Shown: one piece after another, positions 37,993 through 45,725 of the stretch
How positions within the stretch are numbered: position 1 is the first letter of the stretch
How the letters are laid out: every line of letters starts with the position of its first letter
Source: Paracoccus homiensis
GTDB taxonomy: Bacteria > Pseudomonadota > Alphaproteobacteria > Rhodobacterales > Rhodobacteraceae
Assembly: GCF_900111675.1 (NCBI RefSeq)
Contig: NZ_FOHO01000013.1
Coordinates: 35,143 to 99,142, forward strand
DNA: 64,000 nt
Reading direction: 5' to 3'
The notes under the pieces: generated by a model
What the model was told of the DNA's origin: nothing
What the model saw: only the letters and a program-made list of their open reading frames with translations
Database searches by the model: none
Program-made: the position numbers and the translations under genes

Positions 37993-38054
37993 AGCGTAAA
38001 TCACCCGACATTACGCTGCAACGTAAATATCGAAAATTAGCGCCATAGCGTAAA
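37993..38054. promoter_or_regulatory. Candidate HipB operator region with repeated half-sites
   Basis: Upstream of hipB, the half-site AGCGTAA occurs at 37993-37999, its inverse TTACGCT at 38011-38017, a partial CGTAA at 38022-38026 and TAGCGTAAA at 38046-38054. The region is AT-rich and fits the multiple-operator pattern of hipBA promoters, though the sequence differs from the E. coli site. Confidence 0.55.
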
Positions 38055-38109
38055 TTTTACCACCCATGGTCACCGATTTGTCGAAGCTGCCAAATGACAA
38101 CGGGCCAGC

Positions 38110-39030
38110 CTATTCGCCATAACCCCGGCCCAGTACCGCATCGATATGCCGCAAAGCATCGGTCAGCGCCGCGCGCCAATAGGGCCAGTCATGCCCCCCT
38201 TCTTGCACCCGGAAACGATGCCGGATGCCGGCATCCTTCAAGGCCAGATGCAGATCGGACGCGCCGGCGAAGAAGGGATCATCGGCCCCAAGGTCGATGA
38301 ACAGCCGCGGGATGTGGGCAAAGCGCGTCTGATCGGCCCCGGCAGCCAGATTTTCGGGGCGCAGGCGGTCCCAATCGGCGGTGATGCGATCCTGTCCGTC
38401 CAGACCCATACCCAGAACGCCGCCATAGCGTGCCTCGTAGGCCGGGGGCGACAGCGCCAGCAATTGCGCATCGCGGCGAAAGGCGGGGCTGATCGCACTG
38501 GCCCCGGCAAAGCCATCGGGGCGATCCAGATGATAGGTGATCGCCGCGACCGCGCCCATCGAGATGCCCAGAAGCGCCCGATTGTCACCCCCCGGCAACA
38601 CAGGATAGCGCTGTTCGATCGCGGGCATGAAGTCCTGAAAGAACATCGACTGCCACCGCATTGCGCCATCGGCATCGTCCAGAAAGTAGGTCGCGATCCG
38701 ATTGTCCGCGTCGCGTCGCCCATCGGGGGCCACCGCGATAAGGGGGCGTATCTGCCCGCTGCGGATCAGGCGATCCAATATCTGGTCCAGCCCGGCCAGC
38801 GTGAACCAGTCCGAGGGCTGACCCGTCCCGCCGCCATGCAGCAGATACAGGACCGGGTAATCGCGTGTATCCTGTCGATAGCCCGGCGGCAGATAGACCG
38901 CGAAATGCACCGGGCGACCCATGATCTGACTGCCGACCACATTGTCAAAGCGAACCTCGGCGTGGGCGGTCTGGGTCAGTGCGACAAGGCAAAGCGCCAG
39001 ACCGAGAACCCTTGAAATCAGATGTCGCAT
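38110..39030 (-). CDS. Secreted alpha/beta-hydrolase esterase (esterase D / antigen 85-like)
   Basis: 306 residues with a signal peptide (LISRVLGLALCLVAL, cleavage near TAHA). It carries VLYLLHGGG for the oxyanion hole, nucleophile Ser in GISMGA (about 155), and late Asp and His candidates in DLGADDPFF and QEGGHDWPYW. It lies 14 bases after the outer-membrane protein gene with its own GGAGA, so it looks like the last gene of the polysaccharide operon. It could remove acyl groups added by the acyltransferase encoded upstream (inference). Start ATG 39030 gives the signal peptide directly. Confidence 0.82.
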   Translation of the reverse strand: MRHLISRVLGLALCLVALTQTAHAEVRFDNVVGSQIMGRPVHFAVYLPPGYRQDTRDYPVLYLLHGGGTGQPSDWFTLAGLDQILDRLIRSGQIRPLIAVAPDGRRDADNRIATYFLDDADGAMRWQSMFFQDFMPAIEQRYPVLPGGDNRALLGISMGAVAAITYHLDRPDGFAGASAISPAFRRDAQLLALSPPAYEARYGGVLGMGLDGQDRITADWDRLRPENLAAGADQTRFAHIPRLFIDLGADDPFFAGASDLHLALKDAGIRHRFRVQEGGHDWPYWRAALTDALRHIDAVLGRGYGE

Positions 39031-39044
39031 CCGCGTCTCCGCCC

Positions 39045-40547
39045 TCAGAAAATGATCTTGTAGGACAGGCTTAGCGACCCGCCCAGAATGCCCGGTCCGG
39101 GGGCGGACCCGCGGTTCCAGGGCCAACGATTGCTGCTGTAATTCGAATAGTTCAGCGACATCCGGTCATTGATCCGATAGCTGGCCAGATAGGAGTAATC
39201 GGGGTTCCACGGTTCCTGCGCATCCGCAGGATAGGCATAAAGCGTGAAACCCGCCCACAGCTTCCTGGTGATCGAGCTGTGACAGAACAGCGAAACCGCA
39301 TCCGTGCTGGGATTGCTGAGGCCGACCCCGAAAGAACAGTTCATCTGCCGATCGCCGAAATACGGGATAGAGGGCAGCTTGTAGGACGCCCGCAGGCTGC
39401 CCTTAAGCAGCGAGGACACCAGGTCGATATCATCGCCGGAAAAACGCGCCGAGTAATTCGAATAGCTGAGGCTCAGTTTTTCAGTGACCCGGATATCCAG
39501 CGCATAGGTGAAATCCGGGTCCCAGGGTGCCTGCTGATCCGAAATCGGGTATTCGATGAATGATACAGCCAGCTTCACGCGGTCGGAAAACTGAACATTG
39601 CACCCAAGGCTGACGCGGAATTTGCCAAAGCTTTTGCTTTGGTCGATGTGGTCCGTGTACTGCAGCCCTGCACCGGTGCTGACCGAACAGGCCAGCTTGT
39701 ATTTCTGGGCCAGGGTCAGCGGCTGTTCGGGTTCGGGCGCATCAGGTGCCGGGACCGGCAGGGGCGCCGTCTGCGCAGCGGTCTGCGGCGGTGTGGCCGG
39801 ACCGGACGGCGTTTCCGCCCTGACGGGGCTGGGCGGCGGGTCATTATAGACGCAGCTGTCGGGATAGAACGGATCGGGGTCGCCGCATTCGACTTGGTCG
39901 GCCACGAACAGGTTCTGCGGCGGGGTTTCATCTATCGGCGCTGGCGGTTCTGGCGGTTGTTCCGCCACGGGATCGGGCGTTTCGACCTGCGGCACCGGGG
40001 CAGGTTCGGGCGGCGGCGGGGGCGGTGTCCCGGTTCCTGCCAACACCCATTCGGCCAGATAACGTGCCAGCGACAATCCCGCGATATCGGCAGGCAGGCT
40101 GGGTTTCGGCGCGGCAATCGCGGGGACGTTCAGGATCACCCCGGCATCGTTCGAGATCTGACAGGCTTCTCCGATCTGGCATCGCAGCATGTACTCTGAC
40201 GCCACGCGCCCATCCTCGGCCACGATCAGCGCCGATCCGTCCGGAAACAGCCGATAGGACCAACCGTCGATCCGCCCGGTCTGATACCGCGACCAGGCAA
40301 AGACATTCGGGGTATCGGTCAGAACTTCGCGCGCGCCGGGGATCAGCGGATCGGCGGTGTCGATGATCGCGGGGCCGGGGGCGGGCTGTCGCCATGCCGG
40401 CCGGATCGCGGGACGCAGTTCTTCGGGCCAGCGCAGGGCCGTCGGGACGGTCGAAACCTGCGGCGCTGTCGATTGCGCATGGGCGGGCAGGGTCAGGGCC
40501 GACAGCGCCAAAAGGCTGGCTTGCAAGAAATGTGCCCGCCCTGCCAT
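39045..40547 (-). CDS. Outer-membrane beta-barrel protein with secreted N-terminal domain
   Basis: 500 residues. Signal peptide 1-24 (LPAHAQ), an N-terminal domain (~30-150) with two cysteines (RCQIGEAC), a Pro-rich linker (~170-285), then a C-terminal ~215-residue region of alternating beta strands (RVSLGCNVQFSDRVKLAVSF, LSLSYSNYS) ending in phenylalanine, as in outer-membrane barrels. Two similar blocks (PWDPDFTYALDIRVTEKLSL and PWNPDYSYLASYRINDRMSL) suggest internal duplication. It could be the export pore for the polymer made upstream, or an anchor. I recognise no named family. AGGAG lies inside the preceding gene, four bases separate them. Confidence 0.75.
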   Translation of the reverse strand: MAGRAHFLQASLLALSALTLPAHAQSTAPQVSTVPTALRWPEELRPAIRPAWRQPAPGPAIIDTADPLIPGAREVLTDTPNVFAWSRYQTGRIDGWSYRLFPDGSALIVAEDGRVASEYMLRCQIGEACQISNDAGVILNVPAIAAPKPSLPADIAGLSLARYLAEWVLAGTGTPPPPPPEPAPVPQVETPDPVAEQPPEPPAPIDETPPQNLFVADQVECGDPDPFYPDSCVYNDPPPSPVRAETPSGPATPPQTAAQTAPLPVPAPDAPEPEQPLTLAQKYKLACSVSTGAGLQYTDHIDQSKSFGKFRVSLGCNVQFSDRVKLAVSFIEYPISDQQAPWDPDFTYALDIRVTEKLSLSYSNYSARFSGDDIDLVSSLLKGSLRASYKLPSIPYFGDRQMNCSFGVGLSNPSTDAVSLFCHSSITRKLWAGFTLYAYPADAQEPWNPDYSYLASYRINDRMSLNYSNYSSNRWPWNRGSAPGPGILGGSLSLSYKIIF

Positions 40548-40551
40548 GCCA

Positions 40552-41418
40552 TCACTCCTGACACATGCTTTCGTTCAGGGCGCGGATCGCATCTTCGGTG
40601 GACAGGGCCGCCGCCTGAGGGCCCAGTTCGGCGATCAGGGCGTTGCGGGTGCGGTTGCCCATGACCCCGTCATCGGGGCCGGGCTGTTGTCCGGCCCTGG
40701 CCAACAGGCGCTGCAATGTCTGAACGGTCGAATTTCCGGGTTCGATCAGTTGCAGGCCGCAGGGCGCGTCAGGCAGGATCGAGGGGCCAAGGTCGTTCTG
40801 ACCAGCGGTCTCGGCAGGCGGTGCCTGATCGGGGGTGGCGGTGATCGCGGCAGGGCGATCCGGGTCCTGATCCGCGCCCGAGGACGTCGGCGCCGCTGGC
40901 TGCGATGCCGCCATTTCCGCCGCGCGTTGGGCACCGGCGGCAGTGGCGATGGCGGCGACGGAATCCAGATTGCGTTCGGGGTCGGGCACACCCGTTTCCG
41001 CAGGCAGGCCGCTGATCGTGGCGGGGTCGGGACGGGTGAAATCGGCGGGGGTGACGGCCTCGCCCATCAGACAGCGGGTCAGGGCGTCGGCAATCGCACC
41101 TGCGGCGGGGTCGGGCGCCCCCTCGGTCGTGCGGTCGCAACTGGCGCCTTCGTCCGGGCTGCAGAGAACGGCGATCTGCCAGCTTGGCGCGTCATGGCTG
41201 TCGGACAGGACGGCCGAATAATCGCTGGCGATCTGATAGGCGAAACCGGCGATGCGCCCTTCCTGCCAGATGCCCGGATAGCGCGCGGTCGGCACGTCGG
41301 AACTGCGCCGTTCGACGCTGACCGCGCCGGGCAGGTCGCGGTCGAAATTCGGGCCGACACAGGGTTCGGCCCCCGCCATCGCGGGCAGCGCGGCGGCAAG
41401 GGCGGCGATCATCTTCAT
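40552..41418 (-). CDS. Secreted protein with peptidoglycan-binding-like C-terminus
   Basis: 288 residues with a short signal peptide (MKMIAALAAALPAMAGA). Residues ~20-130 resemble the N-terminal domain of the next gene product (WQEGRIAGFAYQIASDYSAVL against YQTGRIDGWSYRLFPDGSALI). A low-complexity Ala/Pro middle follows. The last ~70 residues (VQTLQRLLARAGQQPGPDDGVMGNRTRNALI) look like a peptidoglycan-binding type 1 domain. It may tether the polysaccharide export assembly to the cell wall (inference). ATG 41418 overlaps the preceding stop as ATGA. Confidence 0.72.
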   Translation of the reverse strand: MKMIAALAAALPAMAGAEPCVGPNFDRDLPGAVSVERRSSDVPTARYPGIWQEGRIAGFAYQIASDYSAVLSDSHDAPSWQIAVLCSPDEGASCDRTTEGAPDPAAGAIADALTRCLMGEAVTPADFTRPDPATISGLPAETGVPDPERNLDSVAAIATAAGAQRAAEMAASQPAAPTSSGADQDPDRPAAITATPDQAPPAETAGQNDLGPSILPDAPCGLQLIEPGNSTVQTLQRLLARAGQQPGPDDGVMGNRTRNALIAELGPQAAALSTEDAIRALNESMCQE

Positions 41419-42746
41419 TCCGGCACCCGCATCAGCGGCCCCGTGGCCTTGAAGGCCAGCGCGGCCAGCACGACGGCATTGGTGTTCGCCGTGGTCGAGC
41501 TGTTCGGCTCGCCGCTGGCTTCATAGATGCCTTCGGGCCAGCCCTTGACCGGGTCGGCGAATTCGGACAGGGCCTCGACCAGTTCGGCGGTGTAATCGGT
41601 GCCGAACAACGCGTGCCAGCCGAAGGCCGCTTTGGTGGCGATGGTGCGGCGGCTGTCGATGCGGTCGCCGCGGAAGGTCATCACCGCCCAATCGGCACCG
41701 CCGCCCCAGACCGTTGAATACGAGAAATAGGGATCCTCGCTGAGATGGCTTTCGGTCACGGCGGTCAGGATGCCGGTTTCCGCATGCCGTGCCTCTTGCG
41801 CGCGATAGATGGCCGTGGCGAAACGGTGCGAGCGATCATCAAAGCCGAATTCCAGCCCGTCGAACAGGTAGGGCTCGCTGACGACAAAGGCCGGGGTTGT
41901 GCCGCGATGCAGGCGGTTGTCGACCGGGATCGGCTGGCCCTGAACCTGCTTGACCATCAGGTTATCCTGAACCTCATAGGCGCGATAGACGTCATAGCCG
42001 AACAGCATCATCGCCTTGGCGGCATATTGTTCATACCCGACGCGGCCTTCCTGATTTTCACGCACCTCGCCCGCGCTGACATTGGTGCCGATCAGCTCAC
42101 CCCCCTGGACCATCCGGTCCATCTGCCAATGATCCAGCAACGCCTCGACCGTGGGGGCCAGTTCGGGGTGGTTGCGCTCGATCAGGCCGAATGTCGCCAC
42201 GATCCGTGCGACATCCAGCGCCGACCAGCCCAGCCCCAGTTCGGTCGGCTTGTTGGAATAATCGACCAGTTCCAGCGTCCGCGTGTGATAGGCCTTGTTG
42301 GGCAGAACATCCTGAAACAGACGCAGATTGCGCAGGCTGGTCAGCAGCTTCGTCAGCCGCTGTTCCGCCTGTTCGCGCGGGATCAGCCCCAGCCGTTCGG
42401 CCGACAGGATCGCGACGATATAGGACCCCGTTTCCCACATCGTGGTCGAAGGATAGTCGTGCACCGAATTCGCCAGCCCGGTGTCCGGATCGACATTGTT
42501 CTGGAAATAGGTCCACGCGATCCGCGCATGGTCAAGATCGCGATCCGAGCTTTCGCCCCTTATCGCCAGTGGCAGCGGCGTCAGGTCGTCGAATGGCTGC
42601 ATCAGGTCCTGTCTGGCCTGCCGGTCCGGTTCCTCGGGCGGTTCACCCAGCGTTTCAAGCCACAGGACCAGCAACAGCCCCGCGATCAATGCGCAGATCA
42701 TCACGATATGACTGCGGGCGCGCAACAGGTTCTGACGAAAGCTCAT
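41415..42746 (-). CDS. Membrane-anchored DUF3131 protein
   Basis: 443 residues: one N-terminal membrane segment (IVMICALIAGLLLVLWLE, about 15-33) then a DUF3131-type domain (ARIAWTYFQNNVDPDTGLANSVHDYPSTTMWETGSYI). DUF3131 domains have the look of alpha/alpha-toroid glycosidases, but the activity is unknown. It is a paralogue of the protein at 45722-47428, without its Cys-rich tail. ATGA overlaps on both sides couple it to the glycosyltransferase and to the secreted protein, suggesting a stoichiometric periplasmic partner of the synthase, as BcsZ is for cellulose (analogy). Start ATG 42746; the long upstream extension overlaps the glycosyltransferase and is rejected. Confidence 0.82.
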   Translation of the reverse strand: MSFRQNLLRARSHIVMICALIAGLLLVLWLETLGEPPEEPDRQARQDLMQPFDDLTPLPLAIRGESSDRDLDHARIAWTYFQNNVDPDTGLANSVHDYPSTTMWETGSYIVAILSAERLGLIPREQAEQRLTKLLTSLRNLRLFQDVLPNKAYHTRTLELVDYSNKPTELGLGWSALDVARIVATFGLIERNHPELAPTVEALLDHWQMDRMVQGGELIGTNVSAGEVRENQEGRVGYEQYAAKAMMLFGYDVYRAYEVQDNLMVKQVQGQPIPVDNRLHRGTTPAFVVSEPYLFDGLEFGFDDRSHRFATAIYRAQEARHAETGILTAVTESHLSEDPYFSYSTVWGGGADWAVMTFRGDRIDSRRTIATKAAFGWHALFGTDYTAELVEALSEFADPVKGWPEGIYEASGEPNSSTTANTNAVVLAALAFKATGPLMRVPE

Positions 42747-44572
42747 GCCGGGACCTCTTCGGTAGATGTCGGGGGTTGCCACAGCGCGGCGGCGATCATG
42801 CCCGCCATGGCGACGCAGTTGTTCAGCCCCCACAGCGCATTGGTGACGACCCCGGTCAGAGTGTGCGGCGTGCCGCCGACAACAAGCGCGCCAAGGCCCC
42901 ATAGAAGGCCAAGCCCGGTCAGGCCCAGAACCGCGATCTGCGGTCGCACAAGGGTCAGGAAATTCCCCGATTGCCGGTCCTTGGGCGTCACGGGAAACGA
43001 GATTTTCTGCCCCTTCATCACCGCCCAGATCGCCCGCAGCCCGACCGGGAAAAAGGCCAGATAGCTGGCTTTGGCGGCATAGCCCGCGATGCCCCATGTC
43101 CCGACCATCATGCTGAGTTCCAGAAGGATCATGAAGGGGATCACATGGGCGAAGAATTCGTTCGAATAGGCCGACACGGGCGCGATCCCGGTGAACAGAT
43201 AGATCGCGGGCGCAAACAGGAACACCACGTTCCAGATCGCGCCCAGATAGGAATAGAAGGTCGCGCCATACATCATCCGCTGCTGAATGGTCAGGCCGGG
43301 CCGAAACAGCGAATTGTCGTTGAACATGATGTCCAGACTGCCGCCTGCATATTTGTAGCGCTGGATAGTCCAGGTCAGCAGATCCTGCGGCGACAGCATC
43401 TTTGATTCCACATAGGGGTGCTGCCAGCTTTTCCAGCCACGCTCGCGGTCGGAATGCAGCACGATCGAGGTGAAGATGTCCTCGGAGACGTGGAACCGAT
43501 AGGGGGTCAGCACCTCGGCCTCGACCGCCTGGGTGCGGATCGCCTCCATCAGTTCGGGCGAGACGCGCCGCTCGCGGCTTTCAAGGGTGATTTCCTCTTC
43601 GGCGGCGATCACGCGCCGTTCGACCGCGTCGCCAAAGCTGCGCAGCGCGGCTTCCATCACCGCCTCGCGGCGGTGGATCGAGCCCGCGCCGCAACAAAAG
43701 GCGGCATTCACGCGGTTCCGGCGCCGCTGGATCACGTCATAAAACATCTGCGGGTCGTTCACGAACGGGTCGGTGCCGCTGCTATGTTCGCCGAAGATGC
43801 GTTGCAGCCCGCGCCCGATCCGTGCCCCGACCCGGCCAAAGCGGGCGGCCAGAACCTGTGGCAGGGGCTGCCCCTCGGGCAGGTCATAGAACCATTGCGG
43901 GGTCTGGACCCAGGCCATCTTGGGATCGCGAAAATATCCCAGCGTGCGCGCCAGCATCGTCGGGAAGGGCCGGGTGTCGGCATCGCAGATGACGATCAGA
44001 TCGCCCGATGTATGTTCCATCGCGTTGCGCAGATTGCCGGCCTTGAAGCCCTCATTGCCGTCGCGGGTGATATAGCCCACGCCCTCATCCTCGGCGACGG
44101 CGCGCATCTCGGGGCGCTTGCCGTCATCCAGCACATGGATGCGGATGTCGATCGGATACGGGTAGTCCAGCGCCTTGGCATCAATGAGGCCCAGACGGAC
44201 CAGTTCGGGTTCCTCGTTATAGGTCGCGAACAGCACATCGACACTGATCGGCCGGCCCGGATCGGGGGTGTCGGGGTCGATCTGGTCGACGGTGGCAGGC
44301 GGGTCGGGGATCGTGACCGGCTGATCCTGCCACAGGTTGTAGACGAACAGGACCAGCCCCAGATAGGCGCAGGTTTCGGCCAGGACCAGGGCGACGGCGA
44401 ACCACATCGCGTCGGGGTTCAGCGAACTGGTCCAGCGCCAGCTGATATACCAAGCCCCCACGACCAGCGTCAGAACCGCCAGAAACTGCCAGATCATTTC
44501 GCGGATCGGCGAATAGGGCAGGGGTTCGGGCGGGCGGCGATCCTCGAAGGCGCGGAAATAGTCGTCCATCAT
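42743..44572 (-). CDS. Cellulose-synthase-like family 2 glycosyltransferase
   Basis: 609 residues. Two N-terminal membrane segments, a cytoplasmic GT2 domain (~110-410) and about five C-terminal membrane segments. Catalytic landmarks: LDDGKRPEM (~147), DAD (~196), SED (~365, in place of TED) and QRYKY (~405, in place of the usual QxxRW). No PilZ domain is present, so there is no obvious direct cyclic-di-GMP control. It should polymerise a sugar nucleotide at the inner membrane and push the chain out. The product is unknown. Start ATG 44572, seven bases after the acyltransferase stop, with AAAGGGTG upstream. Confidence 0.88.
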   Translation of the reverse strand: MMDDYFRAFEDRRPPEPLPYSPIREMIWQFLAVLTLVVGAWYISWRWTSSLNPDAMWFAVALVLAETCAYLGLVLFVYNLWQDQPVTIPDPPATVDQIDPDTPDPGRPISVDVLFATYNEEPELVRLGLIDAKALDYPYPIDIRIHVLDDGKRPEMRAVAEDEGVGYITRDGNEGFKAGNLRNAMEHTSGDLIVICDADTRPFPTMLARTLGYFRDPKMAWVQTPQWFYDLPEGQPLPQVLAARFGRVGARIGRGLQRIFGEHSSGTDPFVNDPQMFYDVIQRRRNRVNAAFCCGAGSIHRREAVMEAALRSFGDAVERRVIAAEEEITLESRERRVSPELMEAIRTQAVEAEVLTPYRFHVSEDIFTSIVLHSDRERGWKSWQHPYVESKMLSPQDLLTWTIQRYKYAGGSLDIMFNDNSLFRPGLTIQQRMMYGATFYSYLGAIWNVVFLFAPAIYLFTGIAPVSAYSNEFFAHVIPFMILLELSMMVGTWGIAGYAAKASYLAFFPVGLRAIWAVMKGQKISFPVTPKDRQSGNFLTLVRPQIAVLGLTGLGLLWGLGALVVGGTPHTLTGVVTNALWGLNNCVAMAGMIAAALWQPPTSTEEVPA

Positions 44573-44579
44573 TCGGCAA

Positions 44580-45725
44580 TCACCCTTTCGCCGCTGTCGC
44601 GCCGCGCATCTTCCAGGGCGCGACGCCAAGGCCGATCGTCCATGCCAGCAGATCGCTGCGTTCGATCAGTTTCGACAGGCCAAGTGCGGCGGGTAGCACC
44701 ACGCTAAAGCGCATCAGCACCAACAGCGCGGGCGAGATCACGCCCGACAGCCCGGTCTTGAAGGCAAAGATGTCGAACAGGTCGATCAGCAGCGGATGCA
44801 CCAGATAGATGCCAAAGGTATAGCGCGCCATCTTCGACCAGTGCGGCGACCAGTCGGCATATTGGCGCCCCATGAACAGGCTGAACATGAACAGCGGCAT
44901 CAGGAAATGCCCGAAATAGTCCCAGCCCGTGCGCACGCCCCATTCCCCGGTCAGCAACGCGCTGCCGAAAAACGGCATCGTCGCCAGATAGGCCATCGAG
45001 GCGAAATAGAACGCGCCCCGGCCGATCAGCTTGCTTTCGCCGCGCGGCAGCCCGTCGCGCCACAGCGAATACAACGCGAACGCCGCCAGACCATATCCGA
45101 CATAGCCCCAGACCTTGGTGATGCGCACCAGATAGTCCCGCATCAGGGGCGAGATATCCAGCGACCACAGGAACGCCTGCGCATGATCCATCGCGCCAAG
45201 CGTGGCAAACAGGCTGACCCCCAGCAAAGGATAGCGCATGGCCAGCCGCATCACGGGATAGAACAGGAAGATCGCGAACAGCGTGGGCAGGAAATGCATG
45301 TGATATTGCGACTTGCCCAGCAGGAAGAAGGCGACCCATGTGTCCGTCTGTGTCAGCGTCTCGGCATATTGCGGGGCATAGCCGAATGCCTGCGCCTTGA
45401 TCAGGCGGAACAGCGCGTAGAACACCGTCCAGAACGCAAAGGGCACCAGCAGCCGTTCCGCCTGCGTGGTGATCGCCTCGCGATAGGTAGGGCGGCGGCG
45501 GTCGATCCGCAGCGCCATCAGGAACAGCGAGAAGAAGAAGAACATCTCGGATCCCGAGAACTCGCCAAGCGAGCGCAGAAAGACCGGAACGACGCGTTCC
45601 CCCACCGTGGCGTCAGGGAAGGGGCGGCCTGAAAAATCGGTGGTGCTGTGGATCAGAACGACGCCCACCGCCGCCCAGACGCGGTTGGCATCGAACCAGA
45701 CCATGCGCGATGATTTGGCGCTCAT
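44580..45725 (-). CDS. Membrane acyltransferase (acyltransferase 3 family)
   Basis: 381 residues with about ten hydrophobic segments. An early FDANRVWAAVGVVLIHST and a conserved QYHMHFLPTLFAIFLFYP segment are typical of acyltransferase-3 proteins that O-acylate surface glycans. Located between a DUF3131 gene and the glycosyltransferase, it probably acetylates or succinylates the polymer. Start ATG 45725 overlaps the previous stop (ATGA); the longer frame runs through the DUF3131 gene. Confidence 0.85.
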   Translation of the reverse strand: MSAKSSRMVWFDANRVWAAVGVVLIHSTTDFSGRPFPDATVGERVVPVFLRSLGEFSGSEMFFFFSLFLMALRIDRRRPTYREAITTQAERLLVPFAFWTVFYALFRLIKAQAFGYAPQYAETLTQTDTWVAFFLLGKSQYHMHFLPTLFAIFLFYPVMRLAMRYPLLGVSLFATLGAMDHAQAFLWSLDISPLMRDYLVRITKVWGYVGYGLAAFALYSLWRDGLPRGESKLIGRGAFYFASMAYLATMPFFGSALLTGEWGVRTGWDYFGHFLMPLFMFSLFMGRQYADWSPHWSKMARYTFGIYLVHPLLIDLFDIFAFKTGLSGVISPALLVLMRFSVVLPAALGLSKLIERSDLLAWTIGLGVAPWKMRGATAAKG

